Shown: positions 56,771 to 64,000 of the stretch, one piece after another
Numbering within the stretch: position 1 is the stretch's first letter
How the letters are laid out: each line of letters opens with the position of its first letter
From: Streptomyces tsukubensis
GTDB lineage: Bacteria > Actinomycetota > Actinomycetes > Streptomycetales > Streptomycetaceae
DNA: 64,000 nt
NCBI RefSeq assembly: GCF_003932715.1
Contig: NZ_CP020700.1
Span: 4,486,501 to 4,550,500, forward strand
Direction: 5' to 3'
Notes under the pieces: model-generated
Seen by the model: only the letters and a program-made list of their open reading frames with translations
The model's database searches: none
Told to the model about the DNA's origin: nothing
Program-made: the position numbers and the translations under genes

Positions 56771-57412
56771 ATGTCGGCGATCCGGCTGCTGGTCCTCGGC
56801 TCCGTGCGCCAGCACGGACGGGCGCACGGCTACCAGGTCCGCAACGACCTGGAGTACTGGGGCGCCCACGAATGGTCCAACGCCAAACCCGGGTCGATCT
56901 ACCACGCCCTCAAGCAGATGGCGAAGCAAGGGCTGCTGCTCGCCCATGAGATCGCCCCCTCCACGGCGGGCGGCCCCCCGCGCACCGAGTACGAGATCAC
57001 CGCGGCCGGCACCGAGGAGTTCTTCTCCCTGCTCCGCGAATCGCTGATCAACTGGGAGCAGAAGATGGACTCCCTCTCCGCGGGTCTCGGCTTCATCGTC
57101 GAGCTGGAGCGCGCCGAGGCGGTCGGCCTGCTGCGGCGGCGGATCGACGCGATGGAGGGCTGGAAGACCGCGACCGCCGAGTACTACGACCCGGCGCAGG
57201 GGCCGGAGCAGCTCGGTCATATCGGCGAGATCATGAACCTCTGGATTGCCTCCGCCGACTTCGGCAGGGAGTGGACGCTCGCCCTGATCGCCCGCATCGA
57301 AGGCGGGGCGTACGTCTTCGCGGGCGAGGGGGAGCCGTTCCGCGGGATCCTCGGAGAGGGCGAGGAGAACCCGTACGCGACGGGCGTTCCGCACCGGGGC
57401 GACGAGGAGTAG
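56771..57412 (+). CDS. PadR-family transcriptional regulator
   Basis: A 213-residue PadR regulator. The winged helix is MSAIRLLVLGSVRQHGRAHGYQVRNDLEYWG, then GSIYHALKQMAKQGLLLAHE and RTEYEITAAGTEEFFSLL. The long helical C-terminal dimer domain (about 95-200, LSAGLGFIVELERAEAVGLLRRRI) marks a subfamily-2-like member. It is divergent from the VOC gene and probably autoregulated through the dyad between them. GAGGTGG lies upstream of the ATG. Confidence 0.9.
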   Translation: MSAIRLLVLGSVRQHGRAHGYQVRNDLEYWGAHEWSNAKPGSIYHALKQMAKQGLLLAHEIAPSTAGGPPRTEYEITAAGTEEFFSLLRESLINWEQKMDSLSAGLGFIVELERAEAVGLLRRRIDAMEGWKTATAEYYDPAQGPEQLGHIGEIMNLWIASADFGREWTLALIARIEGGAYVFAGEGEPFRGILGEGEENPYATGVPHRGDEE

Positions 57413-57518
57413 CCCACCGGGCGTGTGCAACCGTTCCGGGCCGCCCGGCGTCGTTTTGATCAAGAACGGAAGCCGCCCGGTGCGCCCGGGCGCAGGAGCG
57501 GAACGGGGTCGGGGACCT

Positions 57519-57677
57519 ATGGAGGAGCTGGGAGGCGCCGTGGTGCGCACCGTCGTCTGGGTCGGCCGGAATGCCTTGGCGATCGGGGAGGCCGTTCTGC
57601 TGGGTCTGGACATCAAGGATGTCGCCGACCACCAGCGCAGCGAGCGGAGGCGCCGCCGCCGCCGCGGCAGCCGCTGA
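57519..57677 (+). CDS. Small basic protein, 52 aa
   Basis: A short protein from the ATG at 57519 with one hydrophobic stretch (GGAVVRTVVWVGRNALAIGEAVLLGLDI) and a strongly basic end (RRRRRRRGSR). It may be a small membrane or nucleic-acid-binding peptide. A longer in-phase start exists at 57423. Unrecognised. Confidence 0.4.
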   Translation: MEELGGAVVRTVVWVGRNALAIGEAVLLGLDIKDVADHQRSERRRRRRRGSR

Positions 57678-57771
57678 GCCGGAAGGCCACGTATATCCAC
57701 TGCCTGACCTGCGCGAAGACCGCTCCGACGGCATAGGGTGAGTGGTCGGAACCGAGGTCGGGGGGCAGGGC

Positions 57772-58419
57772 GTGGAGGAACTGATCGACGCGGTCGTGCG
57801 CGGCGCGAGCCGGATCGGCCGCGGAGCCGTCCGGCTGTACGAGCTGGTGGGTCCGACGCCGGACGAGGAGCGGGACCCGAGCCGTCCGCGCGAACGCCGC
57901 GGGGACGGCGGACCGCGGCTCACGGAGGACGAGATCCGCGAGGCGGAGGCGGAGTTCGGCATCACCTTCCCCGCGGAGTACCGGACGTATCTCCTCGAAC
58001 CATTCGGTGTGCGTGGGGTCAACCCGCTGCGCCGGACCCCCGAGGGCTGGCGCTGGGAGACCTCGTACACCATCGACTACCACCTCCTCGCCACCGACTT
58101 CCCGCATCCCGACACGGATCCGGACGCCCTCATGCCGTCCCGGGACGACTTCTCCGACCCCGCGGCCTTCGATGCGGCGTACGAGGCCTGGGACGCGGAG
58201 ATGAACGCGTACATGGACCGGATGACGGCCGGCTGCGTGGTGATCCAGGACGACGGCTGCGGATTCTCCACCCTGCTGGTCGTCACCGGCCCGCTGGCGG
58301 GAACCGTGTGGTTCGACGCCACGGCGACGACCGAACGGATCATGCCGCTGAAGTCCGGCGGCCGGTCGTGCACCTTCGACAACTGGGTGAGGGGAAGGAC
58401 CCGGAGCACCCCCTTCTGA
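57772..58419 (+). CDS. SMI1/KNR4 (SUKH) family protein
   Basis: A 215-residue protein with the SUKH entry motif LTEDEIREAEAEFGITFPAEYRTYLLEPFGVRGVNPLRR and a second half GCVVIQDDGCGFSTLLVVTGPLAGTVWFDATAT. This is the standard SMI1/KNR4 pattern; such proteins often neutralise secreted nuclease or deaminase toxins. GTG 57772 was preferred for its nearby G-rich ribosome site; GTG 57742 is possible. No toxin gene is alongside. Confidence 0.82.
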   Translation: MEELIDAVVRGASRIGRGAVRLYELVGPTPDEERDPSRPRERRGDGGPRLTEDEIREAEAEFGITFPAEYRTYLLEPFGVRGVNPLRRTPEGWRWETSYTIDYHLLATDFPHPDTDPDALMPSRDDFSDPAAFDAAYEAWDAEMNAYMDRMTAGCVVIQDDGCGFSTLLVVTGPLAGTVWFDATATTERIMPLKSGGRSCTFDNWVRGRTRSTPF

Positions 58420-58444
58420 CGGTCGGCCCCGGCCGCGCCGCGCC

Positions 58445-59878
58445 TCAGTGGTGGAACGCGGTCGCCTTCCCCCGGTCCCGCGACAGCGGTCCGCTCTGCG
58501 CCCGCAGCTCCGGCAGCAGCCGGGCCAGGTCCTCCGCCAGGAGCTCCGCCAGATCGGCCGAGAAGCCGTTGCGGCACACCACCCGCAGCACCGCCAGATC
58601 CTCCCGGTTCTTCGGGAAGGTGTAGGCGGGTACCAGCCAGCCGGACTCGCGCAGCCGCCGGGAGACGTCGAAGACGTCGAAGGCGGTCACGTCCGGTGCC
58701 GTGGTCACCGCGAAGACCGGCAGTTCGTTGCCGTGCGTCAGCAGCCGGAAGTCGTCGTGCTCGCCGAACTTCGCGGCCAGCCCGGTGGCGATGTCCCGGG
58801 CCGACTGCTGGACCGCCCGGTAGCCGTCCCGGCCCAGCCGCAGGAACGTGTAGTACTGGGCGACGACCTGTGCCCCGGGCCGGGAGAAGTTCAGGGCGAA
58901 GGTCGGCATGTCGCCGCCCAGGTAGTTGACCCGGAACACCAGCTCCTCGGGCAGTTCGGCCGCCGACCGCCACAGCGCCCAGCCGACACCCGGATAGACC
59001 AGCCCGTACTTGTGGCCCGAGGTGTTGATGGACGACACCCGGGGCAGCCGGAAGTCCCACACCAGGTCCTCGTCGAGGAAGGGGGCCACCATTGCGCCCG
59101 ACGCGCCGTCCACATGGACCGGGATGTCGAGGCCGGTCCGCCGCTGGAGTTCGTCGAGCGCCGCGCAGAGCTCGGCCACCGGCTCGTACGAGCCGTCGAA
59201 GGTGGAGCCCAGGACGGCGACCACCCCGATCGTGTTCTCGTCGCAGAGTTCGGCAGCGGCCTCCGGGTCGAGATGGAACCGTTCGCCTTCCATCGGCACC
59301 AGCCGCGGCTCCACCTCCCAGAAGGTGCAGAACTTCTCCCAGCACACCTGCACATTGACGCCCATCACCAGATTGGGCCGGGCGGACGACGGATAGCGGT
59401 CCGCGTTCCGTTTGGCCCAGCGGCGTTTGAGCGCCATCCCGGCCAGCATGCAGGCCTCACTCGACCCGGTCGTGGAGCAGCCGACCGCGCCGGCCGGGTC
59501 CGGCGCGTGCCACAGGTCCGCGAGCATCGCCACACACCGCTTCTCCAGTTCGGCGGTGCGCGGGTACTCGTCCTTGTCGATCATGTTCTTGTCGCGGCAC
59601 TCGTCCATCAGGACGCCCGCCTGCGGCTCCATCCAGGTGGTGACGAAGGTGGCGAGGTTGAGCCGCGAATTGCCGTCGAGCATCAGCTCGTCCTGGACGA
59701 TGCGGTACGCGGTCATCGGCGGCAGCGGCCCGTCGGGAAGCCGGTGCGTGGGCGGCGCCTCCTCCATTCCGCTGACCGGGTTGGCCTCTCCGTAGAACGG
59801 GTTGAGCGACAGCTCGCGCCGTCGGTGCTCCTGCCGGGAGTCGCCGCCGGAGGTGTCCGCGCCCTTGTGGAGTGCCAT
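58445..59878 (-). CDS. gadB: Glutamate decarboxylase
   Basis: A 477-residue PLP-dependent group II decarboxylase. Key motifs: GCSTTGSSEACMLAGMALKRRW (PLP phosphate side), VDGASGAMVAPFLDEDLVWDFRLPRVSSINTSGHKYGLVYPG with the Schiff-base Lys in GHKYG, and VFRVNYLGGDMPTFALNFSRPG. This is the glutamate decarboxylase signature, converting glutamate to GABA with proton consumption. The ATG at 59878 has AAAGGCGG upstream. No antiporter gene is adjacent, so a role in GABA metabolism rather than an acid-resistance exchange pair is likely. Confidence 0.93.
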   Translation of the reverse strand: MALHKGADTSGGDSRQEHRRRELSLNPFYGEANPVSGMEEAPPTHRLPDGPLPPMTAYRIVQDELMLDGNSRLNLATFVTTWMEPQAGVLMDECRDKNMIDKDEYPRTAELEKRCVAMLADLWHAPDPAGAVGCSTTGSSEACMLAGMALKRRWAKRNADRYPSSARPNLVMGVNVQVCWEKFCTFWEVEPRLVPMEGERFHLDPEAAAELCDENTIGVVAVLGSTFDGSYEPVAELCAALDELQRRTGLDIPVHVDGASGAMVAPFLDEDLVWDFRLPRVSSINTSGHKYGLVYPGVGWALWRSAAELPEELVFRVNYLGGDMPTFALNFSRPGAQVVAQYYTFLRLGRDGYRAVQQSARDIATGLAAKFGEHDDFRLLTHGNELPVFAVTTAPDVTAFDVFDVSRRLRESGWLVPAYTFPKNREDLAVLRVVCRNGFSADLAELLAEDLARLLPELRAQSGPLSRDRGKATAFHH

Positions 59879-60036
59879 CAGCGTCTGCCGCCTTTCGCAC
59901 GTGCGTGCGCCGCGCGGCCCCGGCGGGGCCGTCGGACCCAGGCTGGTACGGGGGCGGGGGGCCCGCAACGCGAGCCGCACCGAAGGGCGTAACCGGAGGA
60001 TGCAGACAGGGCCCAAGGGGAGGGCCGGGATGCGGC

Positions 60037-60411
60037 CTACACCGTATCGGCGGGTTCGATCACCACGGCCGTGCCGTAGGCGCAGACCTCCGTCCCCACG
60101 TCCGCCGCCTCCGTCACGTCGAACCGGAACATCAGCACCGCGTTCGCCCCCCGCGCCCTGGCCTGCTCCACCAGCCGTTCCATGGCCTGGTTGCGGGTCT
60201 CCACCAGCGTCTTGGTCAGCCCCTTCAGCTCGCCGCCGATCATCGACTTCAGACCGGCGCCGATCTGGCTGCCCAGATGGCGCGAGCGCACGGTCAGCCC
60301 GAAGACCTCCCCGATCACCTGCCGGACCCGGTAGCCGGGTACGTCGTTCGTGGTCACGACGAGGACGTCCGAGGACGGGGCCTGGCCGCCGCCGTAATCC
60401 GTGATGCCCAT
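60037..60411 (-). CDS. YbjQ/UPF0145 family protein
   Basis: A 124-residue YbjQ-type protein: VLVVTTNDVPGYRVRQVIGEVFGLTVRSRHLGSQIGAGLKSMIGGELKGLTKTLVETRNQAMERLVEQARARGANAVLMFRFD. The fold is a small dodecin-like oligomer of unknown function. It lies between the decarboxylase gene and the divergent DedA gene. Confidence 0.9.
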   Translation of the reverse strand: MGITDYGGGQAPSSDVLVVTTNDVPGYRVRQVIGEVFGLTVRSRHLGSQIGAGLKSMIGGELKGLTKTLVETRNQAMERLVEQARARGANAVLMFRFDVTEAADVGTEVCAYGTAVVIEPADTV

Positions 60412-60645
60412 GTTCGTTCGCCTTTCGTCCGACGGTCCGCCGCCGGGCCGTCCGCCCGGGCGGACGCCCGTACCGCACAAGCTTTCCCGTGCGGAGGGCA
60501 GCGTGCATCCCGGGAAGGCCGGAGGAACGCCTTACGGGGCCGATGCGTTGATAGCTTTGGCCGAACGGCAGTTGTCGCGCCCCGTTCGACGCGCGCGAAC
60601 CCGTCCCTCTCCTACTCCGACGACTCTCACAGGAGCCCGGACCTC

Positions 60646-61362
60646 GTGACTACCCTTTCGCTCGGCCCGAGCTGGCTGGACCCGGACTATCTGATCGGTA
60701 CCTTCGGCCTGATCGGTGTACTGATCATCGTCTTCGCCGAGTCCGGTCTCCTCATCGGCTTCTTCCTGCCGGGCGACTCCCTGCTCTTCACCACCGGCCT
60801 GCTGGTGACCAGCGGCAAGCTGGACACCCTGCCGCTGTGGGCGGTCTGCACCCTGATCGTCCTCGCCGCCGTCATCGGCGACCAGGTCGGCTATCTCTTC
60901 GGGCGCAAGGTCGGCCCGGCGCTCTTCAAGAAGCCCGACTCCCGCTTCTTCAAACAGGAGAACGTGGAGAAGGCGCACGACTTCTTCGAGAAGTACGGGC
61001 CGAAGTCCCTGGTCCTGGCCCGCTTCGTGCCCATCGTGCGGACGTTCACCCCGATCATCGCGGGCGTCTCCCGGATGAACTACCGCTCCTTCATCACGTA
61101 CAACATCGTCGGCGGTGTGCTGTGGGGCGCGGGCGTCACCCTGCTGGGCGCGGCCCTCGGCAATGTGGAGTTCGTCCACCAGAACATCGAGGCGATCCTG
61201 ATCCTGATCGTCGCGCTCTCGGTGCTCCCGATCGTGATCGAACTGCTGCGGGCCCGCAAGCAGGGCAAGAAGGCGCGTGCCGAGGAGGCGCAGCAGCCCG
61301 GAGGCCCGGCGGGTGACACCCCCGACGCCCCGGGGCCGCGCGGCCGCCACGCGAAGCGCTGA
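60646..61362 (+). CDS. DedA-family membrane protein
   Basis: A 238-residue DedA/SNARE-associated protein. The GTG at 60646 has AGGAG at good spacing. Hallmarks: FAESGLLIGFFLPGDSLLFTTGLL (E...G...PG), the conserved GRKVGPALFKKPDSRFFKQENVEKAHDFFEKYGPKSLVLARFVPIVRTFTPIIAGVSRMNYRSF (re-entrant region with F.R..P..R), and a C-terminal pair of helices. The family includes lipid flippases/scramblases acting on undecaprenyl phosphate or phosphatidylethanolamine. A 22-bp perfect hairpin follows. Confidence 0.92.
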   Translation: MTTLSLGPSWLDPDYLIGTFGLIGVLIIVFAESGLLIGFFLPGDSLLFTTGLLVTSGKLDTLPLWAVCTLIVLAAVIGDQVGYLFGRKVGPALFKKPDSRFFKQENVEKAHDFFEKYGPKSLVLARFVPIVRTFTPIIAGVSRMNYRSFITYNIVGGVLWGAGVTLLGAALGNVEFVHQNIEAILILIVALSVLPIVIELLRARKQGKKARAEEAQQPGGPAGDTPDAPGPRGRHAKR

Positions 61363-61375
61363 GGCGCGGCAGTAC

Positions 61376-61424
61376 GACGGCGAGAGCCGCGCCCGTCGAC
61401 GTGACGGGCGCGGCTCTCGCCGTC
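61376..61424 (+). terminator. 22-bp perfect hairpin terminator after DedA gene
   Basis: Arms at 61376-61397 and 61403-61424 pair over all 22 bp around a 5-nt loop (GACGT), 13 nt after the DedA stop. It probably ends transcripts from both sides, as the convergent ThrE-type gene ends at 61514. Confidence 0.85.
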
Positions 61425-61513
61425 TGCGTACACCTGTGTACGGGACTGCGGTCCCGCGCGGGACCACGCCATGGACGGGCGCCGGGACACCCCCGCGCCC
61501 GCCCGGAACCGGT

Positions 61514-63358
61514 CTAGAAGCCCCTCGTCCGCTTCGCCGCGCGGCGGCGGAGGGACGGACCCGGAAGACCGGCCGCGACCGCCGGAACCCGCAGGAACAG
61601 CCGGGACAGCTCGCTTCCCAGGTTCACCCCGATGGCGATCGCCAGTGCCAGCGCCACCGCCTTCGACAGCGAAGCGAGCCCGGTGTTCAGCTCGCCGCGG
61701 GCCATCGCCAGCAGCGCGAAGTACGTGGCGCTACCGGGCAGCAGCGGACCGATCGCCGCCGTGATGTACGGCAGGGCCGAAGCGTGCTGCGCGCGCGACA
61801 GCATCTGCCCGAACAGGCCCACCAGACCCGCCGCGACCGCCGTCGCCGCCACCGGCGGAACGTCCGCGGTCAGCGCCAGGGCCCCGTACACCGACCAGGC
61901 CACCCCGCCGTTCAGGGTCACCAGCAGCACGGTGTCCCGGTCCTGCTGGAGCAGGATCGCGAAGCAGAACACCAGGGCCATCGCCGCCAGCAACTGCACC
62001 GCGGGCCGCTCCACGGTGTGCAGTGCCGTCTCCGGGGTCAGCTCGGCGCCCAGCGCGATGCCCAGATAGAGCACGCTCAGCACGCCCGTGACGATGCCGA
62101 CGACCAGATACCCGACCTCCAGCAGCCGGGCGGCGGCCGTGATGTAGAAGCCGGTCAGCCCGTCCTGGACGCCCGCCACCAGCGCCCGCCCCGGGATCAG
62201 CGCGAACAGGCCACCGGTGATGACCGCGGAGGCCCGGACGTCCAGCGAGGAGAGCGACAGCGCCACCCCCATCGCGGCCGGGGGCATCGCCGCCACCACG
62301 AACTGGTAGAACTCCGGCAGTCCGCGCCCGGCGCAGAGCCACGCCAGCCGGTCGCCCAGCATCGCCGAGACGGCCGCCGCGACGAACACCAGATAGCCGC
62401 CGCCGACGAGGACGGACGCCGCCCCCGCCAGCAGCCCGCCCGCGAGGGTGAGCGCCCAGCCGGGGAAGGGGTGCCGGTTCCGGCGGATCTCCGCGAGCCT
62501 GCGGTACGCCTCCTCCAGCGATACCTCGGTGTCCGGGGTGCTGATGTCGTGGACCAGCTTGAAGACCGCCGACAGCCGCGTGTAGTCGGTGCCCCGGCGC
62601 CGTACCGTCCGGTTCGCCGTCACCGGATCGTCCACCAGGGACGGCTGATAGGTGATCGACAGCAGGGTGAAGGTGACCGTCGGCTCGCAGCGGTCGAGCC
62701 CGTACGAGCGCGAGATCGCGAACATGGCCGCCTCGACGTCCTCGGCGCCCTCCCCGCCCGCGAGCAGCAGCTCGCCGATCCTCAGGGTCAGGTCGAGGAC
62801 CCGGGGCACGGCGGGCCCGGATTCGTCGTGCCGCTGTACGACCTCCGGAACGGGCCGTTCCCCGACCGGCATCCGCAGCATCGTGCGCATCCGGTCCTGC
62901 CAGGGCGCGTCCTTCGTCAGCGTGACCTTGGGGATGCCGTCCGCGGGCGTGAAGGCGGTGGGGGAGCGGCGCGCCCGGTATGTGGACGGCGTGGCGAAGG
63001 CGGAACCTTCCTGCTCCGCCACGGCGGGCTCGGCGACCCCGGTGGGCACGGCGAACTCCGACGTCGTGTGCTCCTCCTCGGCCCCCTCGGGCGGCGCGAT
63101 GCCGTCGGGGACGGAGAACTCGGAGGAGGGGTGGTCGTCGGCGGGCGGCGCTTCGGAGGGCCGGGGGCGGTAGGAGTCGGCGCCGGACTTCGCCGTACCG
63201 GACCCCGTACCCGAGCCCGTACCCGAGCCCGTACCCGCGTCCGCATCGGACCCGGACGGCGGCCCACCCGCGTCCGTACCCTCGCCCGTGCCGTCCGTAC
63301 CCTCGCCGGTGCCTTCGCCCTCGTCCCTGTCACGTGCCGCTCCGGACTCCTCGGCCAC
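61514..63358 (-). CDS. ThrE-family threonine/serine exporter
   Basis: A 614-residue protein with a disordered N terminus (1 to about 160, including GSGT repeats and a PSSEF..P / TTSEFAVPTG pair), then the ThrE/DUF1212 cytosolic domain (LDLTLRIGELLLAGGEGAEDVEAAMFAISRSYGL) and about ten membrane helices in two sets (FPGWALTLAGGLLAGAASVLVGGG, then LEVGYLVVGIVTGVLSVLYLGIAL). It resembles the Corynebacterium threonine exporter. The GTG start follows a GGAAGGGAAGGG-type leader. It lies downstream of the pyrophosphatase gene on the same strand, separated by a hairpin. Confidence 0.88.
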   Translation of the reverse strand: MAEESGAARDRDEGEGTGEGTDGTGEGTDAGGPPSGSDADAGTGSGTGSGTGSGTAKSGADSYRPRPSEAPPADDHPSSEFSVPDGIAPPEGAEEEHTTSEFAVPTGVAEPAVAEQEGSAFATPSTYRARRSPTAFTPADGIPKVTLTKDAPWQDRMRTMLRMPVGERPVPEVVQRHDESGPAVPRVLDLTLRIGELLLAGGEGAEDVEAAMFAISRSYGLDRCEPTVTFTLLSITYQPSLVDDPVTANRTVRRRGTDYTRLSAVFKLVHDISTPDTEVSLEEAYRRLAEIRRNRHPFPGWALTLAGGLLAGAASVLVGGGYLVFVAAAVSAMLGDRLAWLCAGRGLPEFYQFVVAAMPPAAMGVALSLSSLDVRASAVITGGLFALIPGRALVAGVQDGLTGFYITAAARLLEVGYLVVGIVTGVLSVLYLGIALGAELTPETALHTVERPAVQLLAAMALVFCFAILLQQDRDTVLLVTLNGGVAWSVYGALALTADVPPVAATAVAAGLVGLFGQMLSRAQHASALPYITAAIGPLLPGSATYFALLAMARGELNTGLASLSKAVALALAIAIGVNLGSELSRLFLRVPAVAAGLPGPSLRRRAAKRTRGF

Positions 63359-63473
63359 GCCCCTTCCCTTCCTTCACTCCTCGTTCCGATCAGTATGTGC
63401 GGGGATCGCGCAGGCGACGACCCCGGGATGACGCCTGCCCCTCCCGCCGCCCGGGACACCTCGGGACACAGCA

Positions 63474-63510
63474 GTGCGGGCGGGACACCCCGAGGGTGTC
63501 CCGCCCGCAC
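63474..63510 (-). terminator. Perfect hairpin terminator after ppa
   Basis: GTGCGGGCGGGACACCC (63474-63490) pairs over 17 bp with GGGTGTCCCGCCCGCAC (63494-63510), with a CGA loop, 22 nt past the pyrophosphatase stop. Confidence 0.85.
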
Positions 63511-63531
63511 ACGCCGGCGTACGGCTCGCGG

Positions 63532-63999
63532 TCAGTGGCCGCCGTGCGCCTCGAAGCGCTTGTACGAGGCTTCGATCTCGGCCTCGGCCTCGGTGCGGCC
63601 GACCCAGTCCGCGCCCTCGACGGACTTGCCGGGCTCCAGGTCCTTGTAGACCTCGAAGAAGTGCTGGATCTCCAGGCGGTCGAACTCCGAGACGTGGTGG
63701 ATGTCGCGGAGGTGCTCGACGCGCGGGTCGGATGCCGGGACGCACAGCAGCTTGTCGTCGCCGCCCGCCTCGTCCGTCATCCGGAACATGCCGATGGCCC
63801 GGCACTTGATGAGGCAGCCCGGGAAGGTCGGCTCGTCGAGAATGACGAGCGCGTCCAGCGGGTCGCCGTCCTCGCCGAGGGTGTTCTCGACGAAGCCGTA
63901 GTCGGCCGGGTAGCTGGTCGAGGTGAAGAGCCGACGGTCCAGGCGGATACGGCCCGTCTCGTGGTCGACCTCGTACTTGTTCCGCGAACCCTTCGGGAT
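63532..63999 (-). CDS. ppa: Inorganic pyrophosphatase, 5' end outside window
   Basis: The last 155 residues of a family I soluble inorganic pyrophosphatase; the start lies beyond the right edge. Visible motifs are [29 protein letters not shown], and the metal-binding signature [16 protein letters not shown] (three Asp), then [32 protein letters not shown]. It hydrolyses PPi to two Pi in the cytosol, pulling biosynthetic reactions forward. The gene is essential in most bacteria. Confidence 0.95.
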   Translation of the reverse strand: MPKGSRNKYEVDHETGRIRLDRRLFTSTSYPADYGFVENTLGEDGDPLDALVILDEPTFPGCLIKCRAIGMFRMTDEAGGDDKLLCVPASDPRVEHLRDIHHVSEFDRLEIQHFFEVYKDLEPGKSVEGADWVGRTEAEAEIEASYKRFEAHGGH

Positions 64000-64000
64000 C

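Noticed and set aside
1..64000. Mobile elements, CRISPR arrays, tRNA or rRNA genes
   Set aside because: No transposase or integrase motifs, no regularly spaced repeats, and no cloverleaf or rRNA-like sequence were seen. Repeats found are short regulatory or coding repeats.

Overview
The window is chromosomal DNA from a high-GC actinomycete, almost certainly a Streptomyces. Evidence: GC-rich third codon positions throughout, many GTG/TTG starts, tightly overlapping stop/start codons, and streptomycete family types: DUF397/XRE-DUF5753 pairs, RsbW-like ATPases, SpoIIE-type phosphatases, DUF11 surface proteins with a class E sortase signal, and SUKH proteins. No rRNA, tRNA, CRISPR array, insertion sequence or prophage was seen. 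From memory, the right-hand order (ppa, threonine exporter, DedA, YbjQ, glutamate decarboxylase, aldehyde dehydrogenase, XRE/ATPase/DUF397) resembles a conserved core segment of Streptomyces chromosomes; the left half looks more accessory.

Layout. 0-3 kb: a pentapeptide-repeat protein, then a 38-residue Lys/Pro-rich peptide gene tightly coupled to a protein-isoaspartyl-methyltransferase homologue (a candidate imiditide-type RiPP locus), then a SUKH-like protein. 3-6 kb: a beta-lactamase locus laid out like blaB-blaA / blaL of Streptomyces cacaoi. 6-12 kb: three DUF11 repeat exoproteins, only the first with an LAXTG sortase signal. 12-18.3 kb: ArsR regulator, RsbW-like ATPase, then a probable SOS mutasome pair (DnaE2 with a degraded PHP centre, and an ImuB-like Y-family protein lacking catalytic acids) behind a LexA-like box. 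18.3-29.9 kb: a SoxR-box-like promoter with an NTF2-like protein and an alpha/beta hydrolase, small and secreted unknowns, an ABC exporter, a GAF-PAS-GAF-SpoIIE phosphatase, an Acg-type nitroreductase and a pterin dehydratase.

30-36 kb: a three-gene XRE/DUF5753 cassette bracketed by two copies of a 27-bp element, a GRDP-like protein with a Cys-containing tail next to a methyltransferase, a GlxA-type regulator and a family A DNA polymerase. 36-42.8 kb: lipoprotein, DUF2786 protein, then a cysteine-synthase-like / ATP-grasp / MFS trio that looks like a small biosynthesis-and-export unit, converging on an ECF sigma factor. 42.8-50.8 kb: membrane proteins including a ferric-reductase-like protein (Crp-like site upstream), isochorismatase-like hydrolase, GNAT, MFS, FUSC and a lipoprotein.

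51-53.5 kb: a WhiJ-type locus (DUF397, RsbW-like ATPase, XRE/DUF5753) sharing an inverted 24-bp element. 53.5-64 kb: aldehyde dehydrogenase, DinB-like protein, a divergent VOC/PadR pair, a second SUKH protein, glutamate decarboxylase, YbjQ, DedA, a ThrE-type exporter and the 3' part of inorganic pyrophosphatase, which runs off the right edge. All functional calls come from reading motifs; no database search was run.
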